36,024 nucleotides of DNA from Candidatus Bipolaricaulota bacterium (GCA_026418075.1 JAOACA010000003.1:1-36024); one strand, 5' to 3'; positions 26,928 to 36,023 are shown, counted from the first letter of the stretch. Made by a program: numbers and translations. The notes: generated by a model from the letters alone, not told the origin.

Positions 26928-27836
26928 TCACCGGGGCCTCGGAAGCCGAAGCCCGCGGGGGAAAAGGTCAGAACGGTAGGCGAAAAACGAGCGCTCCCCT
27001 TCCCCGACGAAGGCCACGAACTCCAGGCCCCGGGCAAGGAGGATCCCCGCGAAGGCCCCCGCCCGCAACCGGTACCGCTCGAGCACCACCGTCCGCTCAT
27101 CCAAGCTGACTTCGATCGTCCCCACGGAAAGGACCTCGACGGGGCCCGATGTCGAGGCACCGGGCGGGCTAGCCCCCACACCCACCGGTTCGAGGCGGAG
27201 CGCATCACCCTGCCCCCAAGCCCTGTACAGGACGGGCAGGAGAGCATAGGAGGCGATCGTGCCCACGAAGAAGGCCTGCCCGTCGGGAACCGGAACCTCC
27301 CTCGATCCGTCCCCGGTGTCGGCCACCGCACGTCCCCCTTCCACAGCGATCGAGACCCGCCGGGTTCCGAGCCCCAAGGGGCCCCGGGCCTCCAACCGGT
27401 ACGCGCGGGGGCGGAGCCCTTCGTCCAGGCGGAGTTCCTGTTGGAAGGCCACCTGCACGGAGACGAGCAAGATCCGCACGGAGAACGTCCCCTCGGAGAG
27501 GAGGAGGAGTTCGCCCCCCGAGAGCCGCTCCAGGCGGTAGCTCTCCTCGGCCACGCGCCGGCCGTCGAGCTCGTAGGCGAGCTTCCCGGCCTGAACGTAG
27601 CCCGCAGGGACCCCCTCCCGGGGGACGGCCGGGCCCGGCTCGCCCAGGGGAGGATCTTCGGAGGGCACCTCGGGCGCGGGCTCCTCCCCGGGTGCGAGGG
27701 ACCACGCCCCGGGGACGGGATCCTCCCCCCGGTGGGCCGGCCGGGGAGCGCGGACCGACAAAGCCGCGAGGGTCGCCGCCCCAACCAGAGCGCCCAGACC
27801 GAGGAACCCAAGCCACCTCCGCTTCCGTCTCGTCAC
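26928..27836 (-). CDS. Membrane-anchored/secreted protein of unknown function
   Basis: MTRRKRRWLGFLGLGALVGAATLAALSV anchor, Pro-rich linker, globular remainder. Confidence 0.65.
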   Translation of the reverse strand: MTRRKRRWLGFLGLGALVGAATLAALSVRAPRPAHRGEDPVPGAWSLAPGEEPAPEVPSEDPPLGEPGPAVPREGVPAGYVQAGKLAYELDGRRVAEESYRLERLSGGELLLLSEGTFSVRILLVSVQVAFQQELRLDEGLRPRAYRLEARGPLGLGTRRVSIAVEGGRAVADTGDGSREVPVPDGQAFFVGTIASYALLPVLYRAWGQGDALRLEPVGVGASPPGASTSGPVEVLSVGTIEVSLDERTVVLERYRLRAGAFAGILLARGLEFVAFVGEGERSFFAYRSDLFPRGLRLPRPR

Positions 27837-27912
27837 GCTCCCTCAGTCTACCCCGGTCCCGCTACCCGGTCCTGGCTGAAAGGAGGCCCCAAAGGGGCTA
27901 CCCTTGCTGGGT

Positions 27913-29439
27913 ATGGACCTCGAGCGGTCGTTTGGGATCCTCCTCCACCCGACAAGCCTCCCCGGCCGGTGGGGGATGGGGACGATGGGGAGCGCGGCCT
28001 TCCGCTTCCTGGACTGGCTCTCCGCCTCCGGGGCCCGGTGGTGGCAGGTCCTCCCGTTGGGCCCGACCGGGTACGGGGACAGCCCCTACCAGTCCTTCTC
28101 CGCGTTCGCCGGGAACCCCTACCTCCTCGACCCCGAGGAGTTCCTCTCCCGGGGCTGGCTTCCGGGCGACCCCCCTCCCCCGTTCCCCGAGGACCGGGTG
28201 GACTACGGCGGGATCTACACGACCCGGTGGCCCCTCCTCCGGAAGGCGTACGCGGGGTTCCTGGCCCGGGGGGGCCGGCGCGAGCGGCGGGAGCTTGCCC
28301 GATTCCTCCAAGGCGAGGAGGAGTGGCTCCCGGACTACGCCCTGTTCATGGCCCTCAAGGACCACCACGGGGGGGCGGCGTGGACGGCCTGGCCGGGGGA
28401 ACTGCGGGCCCGGGACCCGGACGCCCTCCGGGCCGCGCGGACGCGCCTGGCCGAAGAGGTGGGGTTCCACGCCTGGACCCAGTGGACCTTCGCCCGGGGG
28501 TGGGAGGAGCTCCGCGCCTACGCCGCCGAGCGAGGGGTCGGGATCCTCGGGGACATGCCGATCTTCGTGGCCCACGACTCGGCCGACGTGTGGGCCCACC
28601 CCGAGCTGTTCCACCTCGGCCCGGACGGGAACCCGACTGTCGTCGCTGGGGTCCCCCCGGACTACTTCAGCCCCACCGGCCAGCGGTGGGGGAACCCCCT
28701 CTACCGCTGGGAGGCCCACGAGGGGAGCGGGTTCCGGTGGTGGGTGGCCCGGGTTCGCCACGCGCTGCGGCTTGCCGACCTCGTCCGGCTCGACCACTTC
28801 CGCGGGCTCCAGGCGTACTGGGAAATCCCCGCCGGGGAGCCCACCGCGGTCCGCGGCCGGTGGGTCGAGGCCCCGGGCAAGGCCCTCCTGGAGAGGATCC
28901 GCCAGGAACTCGGGGACGTGCCCATCGTTGCCGAGGACCTCGGGGTGATCACCCCCGAGGTGGAGGCCCTCCGGGACGGGTTCGGCCTCCCTGGGATGCG
29001 GGTCCTCCAGTTCGCGTTCCAGGGCGGGGACGACAACCCCCATCTCCCCCGGAACTACCCCGCCCACGGGCGGGTCCTTGTCTACACCGGAACCCACGAC
29101 AACGACACGGCCCTGGGCTGGTACCGGTCCGCGCCCCCGGAGGAGCGGGCCCGGCTGGGGGCGTACCTCGCCCGGGAGGGGATCCCCCTGGCGCAGGACG
29201 AGGACGCCCCTTGGGCCCTGATCGAGCTCGCGTTCCGCAGCCGGGCGAACCTCGCGGTGATCCCCCTCCAGGACGTCCTGGGCTTGGGCTCCGAGGCCCG
29301 GATGAACCGGCCCGCCTGCCCTTCCGGGAACTGGGCCTGGCGGTGCCGGGAGACTGACCTCCGGGAGGACCACGCCGCGCGGCTCCGGGACCTCGCCGCG
29401 CGGACGGGCCGGCTTGCCCGCAGGGATCCCCTCCGGTAG
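27913..29439 (+). CDS. malQ: 4-alpha-glucanotransferase (GH77)
   Basis: ERSFGILLHPTSLPGRWGMGTMG, WWQVLPLGPTGYGDSPYQSFSAFAGNPYLLD, IVAEDLGVITPEVEALRD, LVYTGTHDNDTALGWY. Confidence 0.96.
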   Translation: MDLERSFGILLHPTSLPGRWGMGTMGSAAFRFLDWLSASGARWWQVLPLGPTGYGDSPYQSFSAFAGNPYLLDPEEFLSRGWLPGDPPPPFPEDRVDYGGIYTTRWPLLRKAYAGFLARGGRRERRELARFLQGEEEWLPDYALFMALKDHHGGAAWTAWPGELRARDPDALRAARTRLAEEVGFHAWTQWTFARGWEELRAYAAERGVGILGDMPIFVAHDSADVWAHPELFHLGPDGNPTVVAGVPPDYFSPTGQRWGNPLYRWEAHEGSGFRWWVARVRHALRLADLVRLDHFRGLQAYWEIPAGEPTAVRGRWVEAPGKALLERIRQELGDVPIVAEDLGVITPEVEALRDGFGLPGMRVLQFAFQGGDDNPHLPRNYPAHGRVLVYTGTHDNDTALGWYRSAPPEERARLGAYLAREGIPLAQDEDAPWALIELAFRSRANLAVIPLQDVLGLGSEARMNRPACPSGNWAWRCRETDLREDHAARLRDLAARTGRLARRDPLR

Positions 29440-29466
29440 CCTCCTCTCCGGAAAGGCGGGAGAGCG

Positions 29467-30933
29467 ATGCCGGATCGAGAAGGCCTCATGGACAAGATTG
29501 TGGCCCTGTGCAAGCGGCGGGGGTTCATCTTCCCCTCGAGCGAGATCTACGGGGGAATCGGCGGCTTTTGGGACTACGGGCCCCTGGGGGTCGAGCTCAA
29601 GCGGAACGTCCGCGAGGCGTGGTGGCAGGACATGGTCCTCCGCCACGACGACACGACCCCGCCCCCGGGGATGCCGTCCGCCTACGCCATGGTGGGGATC
29701 GAGACCTCGATCATCATGCACCCCCAGGTGTGGAAGGCGAGCGGCCACTACGACCTGTTCCACGACATGCTCGTGGACTGCCGGCACTGCAAGGCCCGGT
29801 TCCGCGCCGACCAGCTCGCCTCCAGCCAGTGCCCGGAGAAGCCCTCCAAGCGCCCGGGCGAACACACGACCTGCGACCTCACCCCTCCCCGGGAGTTCAA
29901 CCTCATGTTCAAGACCTACGTCGGGGCCCTCGTGGACCCCGAAAGCGAGGCCTACCTCCGCCCGGAGACCGCCCAGGGGATGTTCGTCAACTTCCGGAAC
30001 GTGCTCGCCACCGCCCGGGTCAAGCTCCCGTTCGGGATCGCCCAGATCGGGAAGTCGTTCCGAAACGAGATCACCCCCCGGTACTTCACCTACCGGTCGA
30101 GGGAATTTGAGCAGATGGAGATCGAGTTCTTCTGCCGTCCGGAGGAGTCCCGGGCATGGTACGAGTACTGGCGGGACCGGCGGCTTCGGTGGTACGTCTC
30201 TTTGGGCCTCCGCAGCGACCGGGTCCGCCTCCGGGAGCACAGCCCGGAGGAGCTCAGCCACTACAGCTGCGGGACAGCGGACATCGAGTACGCGTTCCCG
30301 TTCCTCCCCGAGGGGGAGTTCGGGGAACTGGAGGGGATCGCCCACCGGGGGGACTTCGACCTCCGCTCCCACATGGAGGGGAAGCTCGTCCGGCAGGGGG
30401 GGGAGCTCGTGGTGGAGAGGGGCCCCGACGGGAAGCCCGTCCACCCCGGAAGCGGAAAAGACCTCACCTACTTCGACGAGGAAACCGGGGAGCGGATCGT
30501 CCCCCACGTGATCGAGCCCTCGGCGGGGGTGGACCGGTCTGTGCTCGCCTTCCTGTGCGAAGCCTACGACGAGGACGTGATCCCCGACGAGAAGGGGGTC
30601 CCTCAGCCCCGGGTCGTCCTCCGGCTCCACCCCCGCCTGGCCCCGGTCAAGGCGGCCGTCCTCCCCCTCATCCGGAAAGAAGGGATGCCGGAGGTCGCCC
30701 TTGAGCTCTACCGCGAGCTCAAACGGAGCTGGAACGTGGACTACGACGACAAGGGTTCGATTGGCCGGCGGTACCGGCGCCAGGACGAGTGCGGAACCCC
30801 GTACTGCTTCACCGTGGACGGGCAGACCCTGAGCGACGGGACGGTCACCGTCCGCGACCGGGACACCACGCGCCAGGAGCGGATCCGGATGGTGGACGTC
30901 CCTGGGTTCTTGCGGGAACGGCTGGGGGGGTGA
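29467..30933 (+). CDS. glyQS: Glycyl-tRNA synthetase, single-chain (alpha2) type
   Basis: LCKRRGFIFPSSEIYGGIGGFWDYGPLGVELKRN, YLRPETAQGMFVNF, IGKSFRNEITPR, FEQMEIEFF, IEPSAGVDRSVLAFL. Confidence 0.96.
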   Translation: MPDREGLMDKIVALCKRRGFIFPSSEIYGGIGGFWDYGPLGVELKRNVREAWWQDMVLRHDDTTPPPGMPSAYAMVGIETSIIMHPQVWKASGHYDLFHDMLVDCRHCKARFRADQLASSQCPEKPSKRPGEHTTCDLTPPREFNLMFKTYVGALVDPESEAYLRPETAQGMFVNFRNVLATARVKLPFGIAQIGKSFRNEITPRYFTYRSREFEQMEIEFFCRPEESRAWYEYWRDRRLRWYVSLGLRSDRVRLREHSPEELSHYSCGTADIEYAFPFLPEGEFGELEGIAHRGDFDLRSHMEGKLVRQGGELVVERGPDGKPVHPGSGKDLTYFDEETGERIVPHVIEPSAGVDRSVLAFLCEAYDEDVIPDEKGVPQPRVVLRLHPRLAPVKAAVLPLIRKEGMPEVALELYRELKRSWNVDYDDKGSIGRRYRRQDECGTPYCFTVDGQTLSDGTVTVRDRDTTRQERIRMVDVPGFLRERLGG

Positions 30934-30943
30934 CCCTTCGTCC

Positions 30944-30972
30944 TTGGCGGCCCCGCGGAACCGGACTATACT
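30944..30972 (+). promoter_or_regulatory. Sigma70-type promoter of the microgene
   Basis: TTGGCG (30944-30949), 17-nt spacer, TATACT (30967-30972). Confidence 0.65.
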
Positions 30973-31025
30973 CCCGATCGGTCGCGCCCGAACCCGGGGC
31001 GAGAAGGAGGGGAGGTCACGTGTTG

Positions 31026-31085
31026 ATGAAGGAAAAGAAGGCGGACAAGCCGAAGCAGCCCAAGAAACCGTGCGGTGGGTGCTAA
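31026..31085 (+). CDS. 19-aa Lys/Pro-rich microprotein ending in CGGC
   Basis: MKEKKADKPKQPKKPCGGC*; SD GGAGGT 9 nt upstream; dedicated promoter. Confidence 0.55.
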   Translation: MKEKKADKPKQPKKPCGGC

Positions 31086-31095
31086 ACGTCGGGAT

Positions 31096-31124
31096 TTGAC
31101 TCCTCCTGGGCAACGGCATATGCT
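31096..31124 (+). promoter_or_regulatory. Sigma70-type promoter upstream of the Ig-like lipoprotein
   Basis: TTGACT (31096-31101), 17-nt spacer, TATGCT (31119-31124). Confidence 0.65.
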
Positions 31125-31304
31125 TGGGCTCGGATTGAGCTCCACCGGGAGGCGTACACAGGCGGGGGAAACGAACAACCCAAAGGAGGTGTCCCTCCGA
31201 GCGCGCACCGGGAACCCATTCCCCCAGCTTCTCAATCCAGTCGCCCTACCGGTAGGCCTGATCCAGGTGGGCCGCGGGGCGAGGCTCGGAGGGGAAGGAG
31301 GCAT

Positions 31305-32282
31305 ATGACAACGAAGCGCGGAAAGAAGCTGTTGGGCGTCATCGGAGTGGCGGTGGCGGCGGTGCTGCTCGCGGGGTGCGGGGATTTCAAACTCGATACC
31401 ACCCCAATCACGATGTCGGTTCCCCAGGGCCGGTCGGGGACCACCAAGATCACGGTCACCCGCGAGCGGTTCGATGGAGAGATCAGCTTCTCCCTCACCG
31501 GGGCCCCGAGCGGGGTCACGTACAAGTTTGACCCGGCCAAGACGGACAAGAAGGGCACAGAGACCACCCTTACCCTGACCGTGGCCGACACGGTGGCCAC
31601 CCAGAAGTACACCCTGAAGGTCGTGGCCCAGAGCGGGAACAAGAAGAAGGAGCGGACCCTGGAGCTCACCGTCCAGGTGAAGCCGGACTTCACCCTCGCC
31701 GCGACCCCCACCAGCCTCACGGTGCGGCAAGGGGCGAGCGGGACTGTGACGGTCAACATCACTCGGAACGCGACGTTCACCGGGGCGGTGGCCCTCACGC
31801 TCGAGGGCGCGCCAGCCGGGGTCACGGGGACGTTCAGCCCCGCTTCGGTCACGGGCGCCTCGAGCACCCTGACCCTCAGCGTGGCCCCCACGGCCGCGGC
31901 GGGGACCTACAGCCTCACCATCCGCGGCAAGGGGGACGGGATCGACAAGACGGTGGCGGTCCGGCTCACGGTGGAGCCGCTTCCGGACTTCAGCATGAGC
32001 CTCAGCCCGGCCGCGGTGACCCTGAAGCCGGGCGGAACCGCCACGGTGGCGGTGAACCTGACCCGGGTGGGTGGGTTTGCCGACGCGGTGGAGCTCTCCG
32101 TGGAGGGGCTCCCGGTGGGGGTCACACCCGCGTTTGAGCCCAGCACGGTGACGGCCAACACCTCGACCCTCACCCTCACCTCGGTGCCCACCGTGGCCAC
32201 GGGGTCCTACCAGGTGGTCGTGCGCGGGATCGGCGGCGGAAAGAACAAAACCGCGATCCTGACCCTCACGATCGCCCCGTAA
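31305..32282 (+). CDS. Lipoprotein with three tandem Ig-like modules
   Basis: Lipobox LLAGC; three modules of about 100 aa each beginning DFKLDTTPITMSV, DFTLAATPTSLTV and DFSMSLSPAAVTL. Confidence 0.85.
   Translation: MTTKRGKKLLGVIGVAVAAVLLAGCGDFKLDTTPITMSVPQGRSGTTKITVTRERFDGEISFSLTGAPSGVTYKFDPAKTDKKGTETTLTLTVADTVATQKYTLKVVAQSGNKKKERTLELTVQVKPDFTLAATPTSLTVRQGASGTVTVNITRNATFTGAVALTLEGAPAGVTGTFSPASVTGASSTLTLSVAPTAAAGTYSLTIRGKGDGIDKTVAVRLTVEPLPDFSMSLSPAAVTLKPGGTATVAVNLTRVGGFADAVELSVEGLPVGVTPAFEPSTVTANTSTLTLTSVPTVATGSYQVVVRGIGGGKNKTAILTLTIAP
31383..32282 (+). repeat. Three protein-level tandem Ig-like repeats (~100 codons each)
   Basis: Modules start at nt 31383, 31686 and 31986; shared GAPsGVT...F.P and STLTLtV.t.A...Y.L.V.G.G patterns. 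Confidence 0.8.
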
Positions 32283-32308
32283 GGCGCAAAAAGGTACGGA
32301 AGAGACGG

Positions 32309-32336
32309 GGGGCGACTCCGGTCGCCCCTCTTTTTT
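32309..32336 (+). terminator. Rho-independent terminator
   Basis: GGGGCGAC-TCCG-GTCGCCCC stem-loop followed by TCTTTTT. Confidence 0.88.
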
Positions 32337-33648
32337 ATCCGCTGAACCAGCGGGTCCAGGAGCGCCGGAGGACCCGCGACTCCCGCGCAAGAAGCCGGGC
32401 CAACCGCTCGGGATCGTGCTTCACGGTGAGCTTTCCCTCCATCTCCACGAGGTCCAAGAGCGGAGCGCGGATCACCCGCAGCCCCATCGCCTTCACCCCC
32501 CGCAGGTCGTCCCGCACCGGCTCGCTCCCCTCGGCCCGGTAGCGCTCAAGGATCTCCGGGGGAGGAACCTCGGTGTTCACCACCACGGCGTGGAACCGGT
32601 GGAGGTTCACGTGCTCGGCCAAGGCCCGGAGGTGGTCACTGGCGGAAAAGCCGTCCGTCTCCCCCGGTTCCGTCATCAGGTTCATGACGATGAACTTTTC
32701 CGCCGGGGCCTCGTCCACCGCCTCGGCGATCCCCTCCACGAGGAGGTTGGAGATCACGCTGGTGTACAGGCTCCCCGGGCCAAGGATGAGGAGGTCGGCC
32801 CGGTGGAGGGCGTCGAGGGCGGCGGCGTAGGCCCGGACGGGGCGGGCCAGCCGGAGCCGGCAGATGGGAGCTCCCGCCCGGGCGATCTCCGCCTCCCCCA
32901 CGATCTCCCGGCCGTCGGCGAGCTCGGCCACGAGGTTCGTTCGCTCCAGGGTCGCCGGGACCACCTTCCCCCGCACGGAGAGGAAGTAGCTTGCCTCCTC
33001 GATCGCCCGGTCAAACCCCCCCACCGCCTGGGCCATCCCCGCAAGAAGAACGTTCCCCAGCGAATGTCCCACCAGTCCTTCCCCGGAGGTGAACCGGTAC
33101 TGGAGGAAGCGGCCCATCCGCTCCTCGTCCTCAGCGAGGGCCAGGAGGCAGTTCCGCACGTCCCCCGGAGGGAGGACGTCGAGCTCTTCCCGGAGCCGGC
33201 CGGAGCTCCCACCCGTGTCCATCACCGTGACCACCGCGGTGAGGTTGGCGGTGTACGCCTTCATCCCCCGGAGGAGCGTGGACAGGCCCGTTCCGCCCCC
33301 TACCGCCACCACCCGCGGGGCGGCGCGGAGGATTCGTCCCTGGTACAGGGCCTCGGCCAAGGACCCCCCTCGGTGCGGGGTCACCGCGTGGAGGATTGCC
33401 CGCACCGCCCCCGCCATCCCGATCACGGTGGCCAGAAGCCCGCCCGCGAGCACCGCCGCCCCCACCGCGGGCCGCCACAGGAACGGAAGGTACCGGAGAA
33501 GAAGGGCGTACAGACCCCGCATTCCCTCGTCTCCGACGAGGAACAGGGACCCCAGCGCCACCAGGGCGATTCCCGCGAGAGCGAGGAAAAACCAGCGTTT
33601 CACCCCCATCCCGGGGAGGAGGAGCTTGACCACCGGGGGAATGGTCAT
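32335..33648 (-). CDS. yvcK: YvcK/CofD-like gluconeogenesis factor with N-terminal TM helices
   Basis: RVVAVGGGTGLSTLLRGMKAYTANLTAVVTVMDTGGSSGRLREELDVLPPGDVRNCLLALA, LLILGPGSLYTSVISNLLVEGI, FIVMNLMTEPGETDGFSASDHL. Confidence 0.94.
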   Translation of the reverse strand: MTIPPVVKLLLPGMGVKRWFFLALAGIALVALGSLFLVGDEGMRGLYALLLRYLPFLWRPAVGAAVLAGGLLATVIGMAGAVRAILHAVTPHRGGSLAEALYQGRILRAAPRVVAVGGGTGLSTLLRGMKAYTANLTAVVTVMDTGGSSGRLREELDVLPPGDVRNCLLALAEDEERMGRFLQYRFTSGEGLVGHSLGNVLLAGMAQAVGGFDRAIEEASYFLSVRGKVVPATLERTNLVAELADGREIVGEAEIARAGAPICRLRLARPVRAYAAALDALHRADLLILGPGSLYTSVISNLLVEGIAEAVDEAPAEKFIVMNLMTEPGETDGFSASDHLRALAEHVNLHRFHAVVVNTEVPPPEILERYRAEGSEPVRDDLRGVKAMGLRVIRAPLLDLVEMEGKLTVKHDPERLARLLARESRVLRRSWTRWFSG

Positions 33649-36023
33649 TGCCACTCCACGCGAACCCCGGGGCCAAGCCCAAGGAGCTTCTGCCGGAGCT
33701 CAGGGCAAGGCTGGACCCGGTACCGAGGGCCGGCCTCCACCACCAACGCCCGTTCGCCATCGCGCACCCGCACCTGGGCCGGCACGGGGCCGGGGTGGTC
33801 GGCCAGGATCGTCCCCAGGTGCCGCACGCCCTCGGGGGTGACAAGCTCGAGGGGGAGGTCGATCCGGAGGGCAGAGCGCGGGGCCTCCGGGCGACCCAGG
33901 GGCTCGACCTCCAAGGCCTGAAGCCTCCGGGACCCGTTCCGCTCCGTCCACCGCCCCCGGACGAGGAGGAGCGCGTGCTCGCGGAGGAAGTCCCCCAACA
34001 CCCGGGACCCCACCACAACCTCGACCGCCCCCGTCCGGTCGGCCAGGGTCACGAACGCCATCGGGCCGCTCGGCGTCCCCACCCGCTTCACGGCCTTGAC
34101 CTCCCCGGCCACAGCGAAGGTCCGGGCCTGGGCCTCTGCCTCGGCAATGGGGACCACCCCCCGGGCCCGGAGCTCGTCCGCGTACGTGTCCAAGGGATGA
34201 CCACCGAGGTACAACCCAAGGAGCTCCCGCTCAAAGGCGAGGAGCTCCTCCCGGGAGTACTCCGCCGTGTCCACCGCAAGCGGGGGGACGAACTCCTCGG
34301 CGTCGAAAAAGGACTGCTGGCCGGAAGCGCGCTGGGACTTCACAAGCTGCGCCAGCCGCACCCCCTCGCAGCTCAAGGCCATCAACGCCTTCCGGGGGAC
34401 CCCGAACCGGTCCATCGCCCCGGCCTTGATCAGGCACTCCACCGTCTCCCGGCCCACCCGCTCCGGGTCCACCCGCTGGCAGAAGTCAAAAAAGCTCTTG
34501 AACCCGCTCCCCCGCTGCGCAAGGATCGCCTCCACCGCCCCGGTCCCCACGTGCTTGATCGCTCCCAGCCCAAACCGGATCCGCCCTTCCCCCACCGGGG
34601 TGAACCCGACATCCGACTCGTTGATGTCCGGGGGCAGCACCTCGATCCCCATCCCCCGGCACTCGGCGATGTACTCCGCCACCTTGTCCAAGTTGTCCTG
34701 GACCGAGGTGAGGAGGGCGGCCATGAACTCCGTGGGGTAGTGGGCCTTGAAGTAGGCCGTCCAGTAGGTGATGAACGCGTAGGCCGTGGAGTGGGCCTTC
34801 ACGAACCCGTAGCGGGAGAACTTCTCGATGTCGGAGAAGATCCGCCGGGCCTCTTCCGCGGGAATCCCGTTCCGGATGCAGCCCTCCACGAACCGGGACT
34901 CCATCTCCGCCATCTCCTCGGGCTTCTTCTTCCCCATCGCCCGGCGGAGGAGGTCGGCCTCCCCGAGGGTGAAGCCGGCCAGGCGTTGGGCAAGGAGGAG
35001 GATCTGGTCCTGGTAGATGGGGAGCCCGTAGGTTTCGGAGAGGATGTCCACCGTGGAGGGGTGGGGGTAGGTGACGGGCTGGCGGCCGTGCTTGCGTTCG
35101 ATGTAGTCGTCGGCCATCCCCGAGTCCAACGGGCCGGGGCGGAAGAGCCCAAGAAGCGCGATGAGGTCCCGGAACTCCGTCGGCTCCAGCCGCCGGATGA
35201 GGGCCCGCATCCCCGGGGACTCGACCTGAAAGACGCCCGTGGTCTGACCAGAGGCGATGAGGGCGTAGGTTGCCGGATCATCGAGGGGGATGCGTTCAAG
35301 ATCGATCTGAAGCCCTGTGCGCTTCTCCACCAGCCGCACGACGTCGTCGAGGAGGGTCAGGTTGCGCAGGCCCAAGAAATCCATCTTGAGGAGCCCCACG
35401 GCCTCCACGTCGTGCATGTCGAACTGGGTAACAAACGAGCCGTCGGTGAGGCGCATGAGGGGGACGAAGTGTTCCAGGGGCTCGGGGGCGATCACCACCC
35501 CCGCGGCGTGGGTGGAGCTGTTCCGCAGAATCCCCTCCAGGCGTCGGGCGATCGCAAACAGCCGCCGGGTCTCCTCCGACTCCTCCGCAAGCTCGCGGAG
35601 GGCCGGAACCCCGTCCAGAGCTTGGTCCAGGGACATCCCGAATGGGACCAGCTTGGCCATCCGGTCGGACTTCTCGTAGGGGAACCCCAGGACCCGGGCC
35701 ACGTCCCGGACCACCGACCGCGCCGCCATCCGGTCGAAGGTGGCGATCTGGGCGAGGTGGTCACGCCCATAGCGCTCGGCCACGTAGCGGAGGACCTCCT
35801 CCCGCCCCCGGACGCAGAAGTCGATGTCAAAATCGGGAAGGCTCACCCGGTCCGGGTTGAGGAACCGCTCGAACAGGAGCCCGAACTTCAGGGGGTCGAC
35901 CTGGGTGATGCCCAGGGCGTAGGCCACAAGGGACCCGGCGGCGGAACCCCGGCCCGGGCCCACCGGGATCCGCCGCGCCCGGGCGTAGCCCACGAAGTCG
36001 GCCACGATGAGGAAATAGGAGGC
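33645..36023 (-). CDS. dnaE: DNA polymerase III alpha subunit, partial (5' part beyond the window)
   Basis: VGPGRGSAAGSLVAYALGITQVDPLKFGLLFERFLNPDRVSLPDFDIDFC, FVKAHSTAYAFITYWTAYFKAHYPTEFMAALL; C-terminal OB fold. Confidence 0.96.
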   Translation of the reverse strand, partial: ASYFLIVADFVGYARARRIPVGPGRGSAAGSLVAYALGITQVDPLKFGLLFERFLNPDRVSLPDFDIDFCVRGREEVLRYVAERYGRDHLAQIATFDRMAARSVVRDVARVLGFPYEKSDRMAKLVPFGMSLDQALDGVPALRELAEESEETRRLFAIARRLEGILRNSSTHAAGVVIAPEPLEHFVPLMRLTDGSFVTQFDMHDVEAVGLLKMDFLGLRNLTLLDDVVRLVEKRTGLQIDLERIPLDDPATYALIASGQTTGVFQVESPGMRALIRRLEPTEFRDLIALLGLFRPGPLDSGMADDYIERKHGRQPVTYPHPSTVDILSETYGLPIYQDQILLLAQRLAGFTLGEADLLRRAMGKKKPEEMAEMESRFVEGCIRNGIPAEEARRIFSDIEKFSRYGFVKAHSTAYAFITYWTAYFKAHYPTEFMAALLTSVQDNLDKVAEYIAECRGMGIEVLPPDINESDVGFTPVGEGRIRFGLGAIKHVGTGAVEAILAQRGSGFKSFFDFCQRVDPERVGRETVECLIKAGAMDRFGVPRKALMALSCEGVRLAQLVKSQRASGQQSFFDAEEFVPPLAVDTAEYSREELLAFERELLGLYLGGHPLDTYADELRARGVVPIAEAEAQARTFAVAGEVKAVKRVGTPSGPMAFVTLADRTGAVEVVVGSRVLGDFLREHALLLVRGRWTERNGSRRLQALEVEPLGRPEAPRSALRIDLPLELVTPEGVRHLGTILADHPGPVPAQVRVRDGERALVVEAGPRYRVQPCPELRQKLLGLGPGVRVEWQ

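Noticed and set aside
29440-29466. T-box leader upstream of the glycyl-tRNA synthetase
   Set aside because: Only 27 nt separate malQ from glyQS, with no room for a T-box specifier or antiterminator.
30789-31085. 98-aa ORF containing the microprotein at its C-terminus
   Set aside because: Its upstream part overlaps glyQS out of frame and has no coding character; the promoter and SD support only the short ORF from 31026.
27898-31119. 1073-aa minus-strand ORF opposite malQ and glyQS
   Set aside because: Antisense shadow of two well-supported conserved genes; low-complexity Pro/Gly/Glu/Arg composition produced by high GC3.
31131-31304. Known riboswitch class (c-di-GMP, cobalamin, TPP, glycine) in the lipoprotein leader
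   Set aside because: I compared remembered consensus cores by eye and none fit; reported only as an unassigned structured leader pending an Rfam scan.
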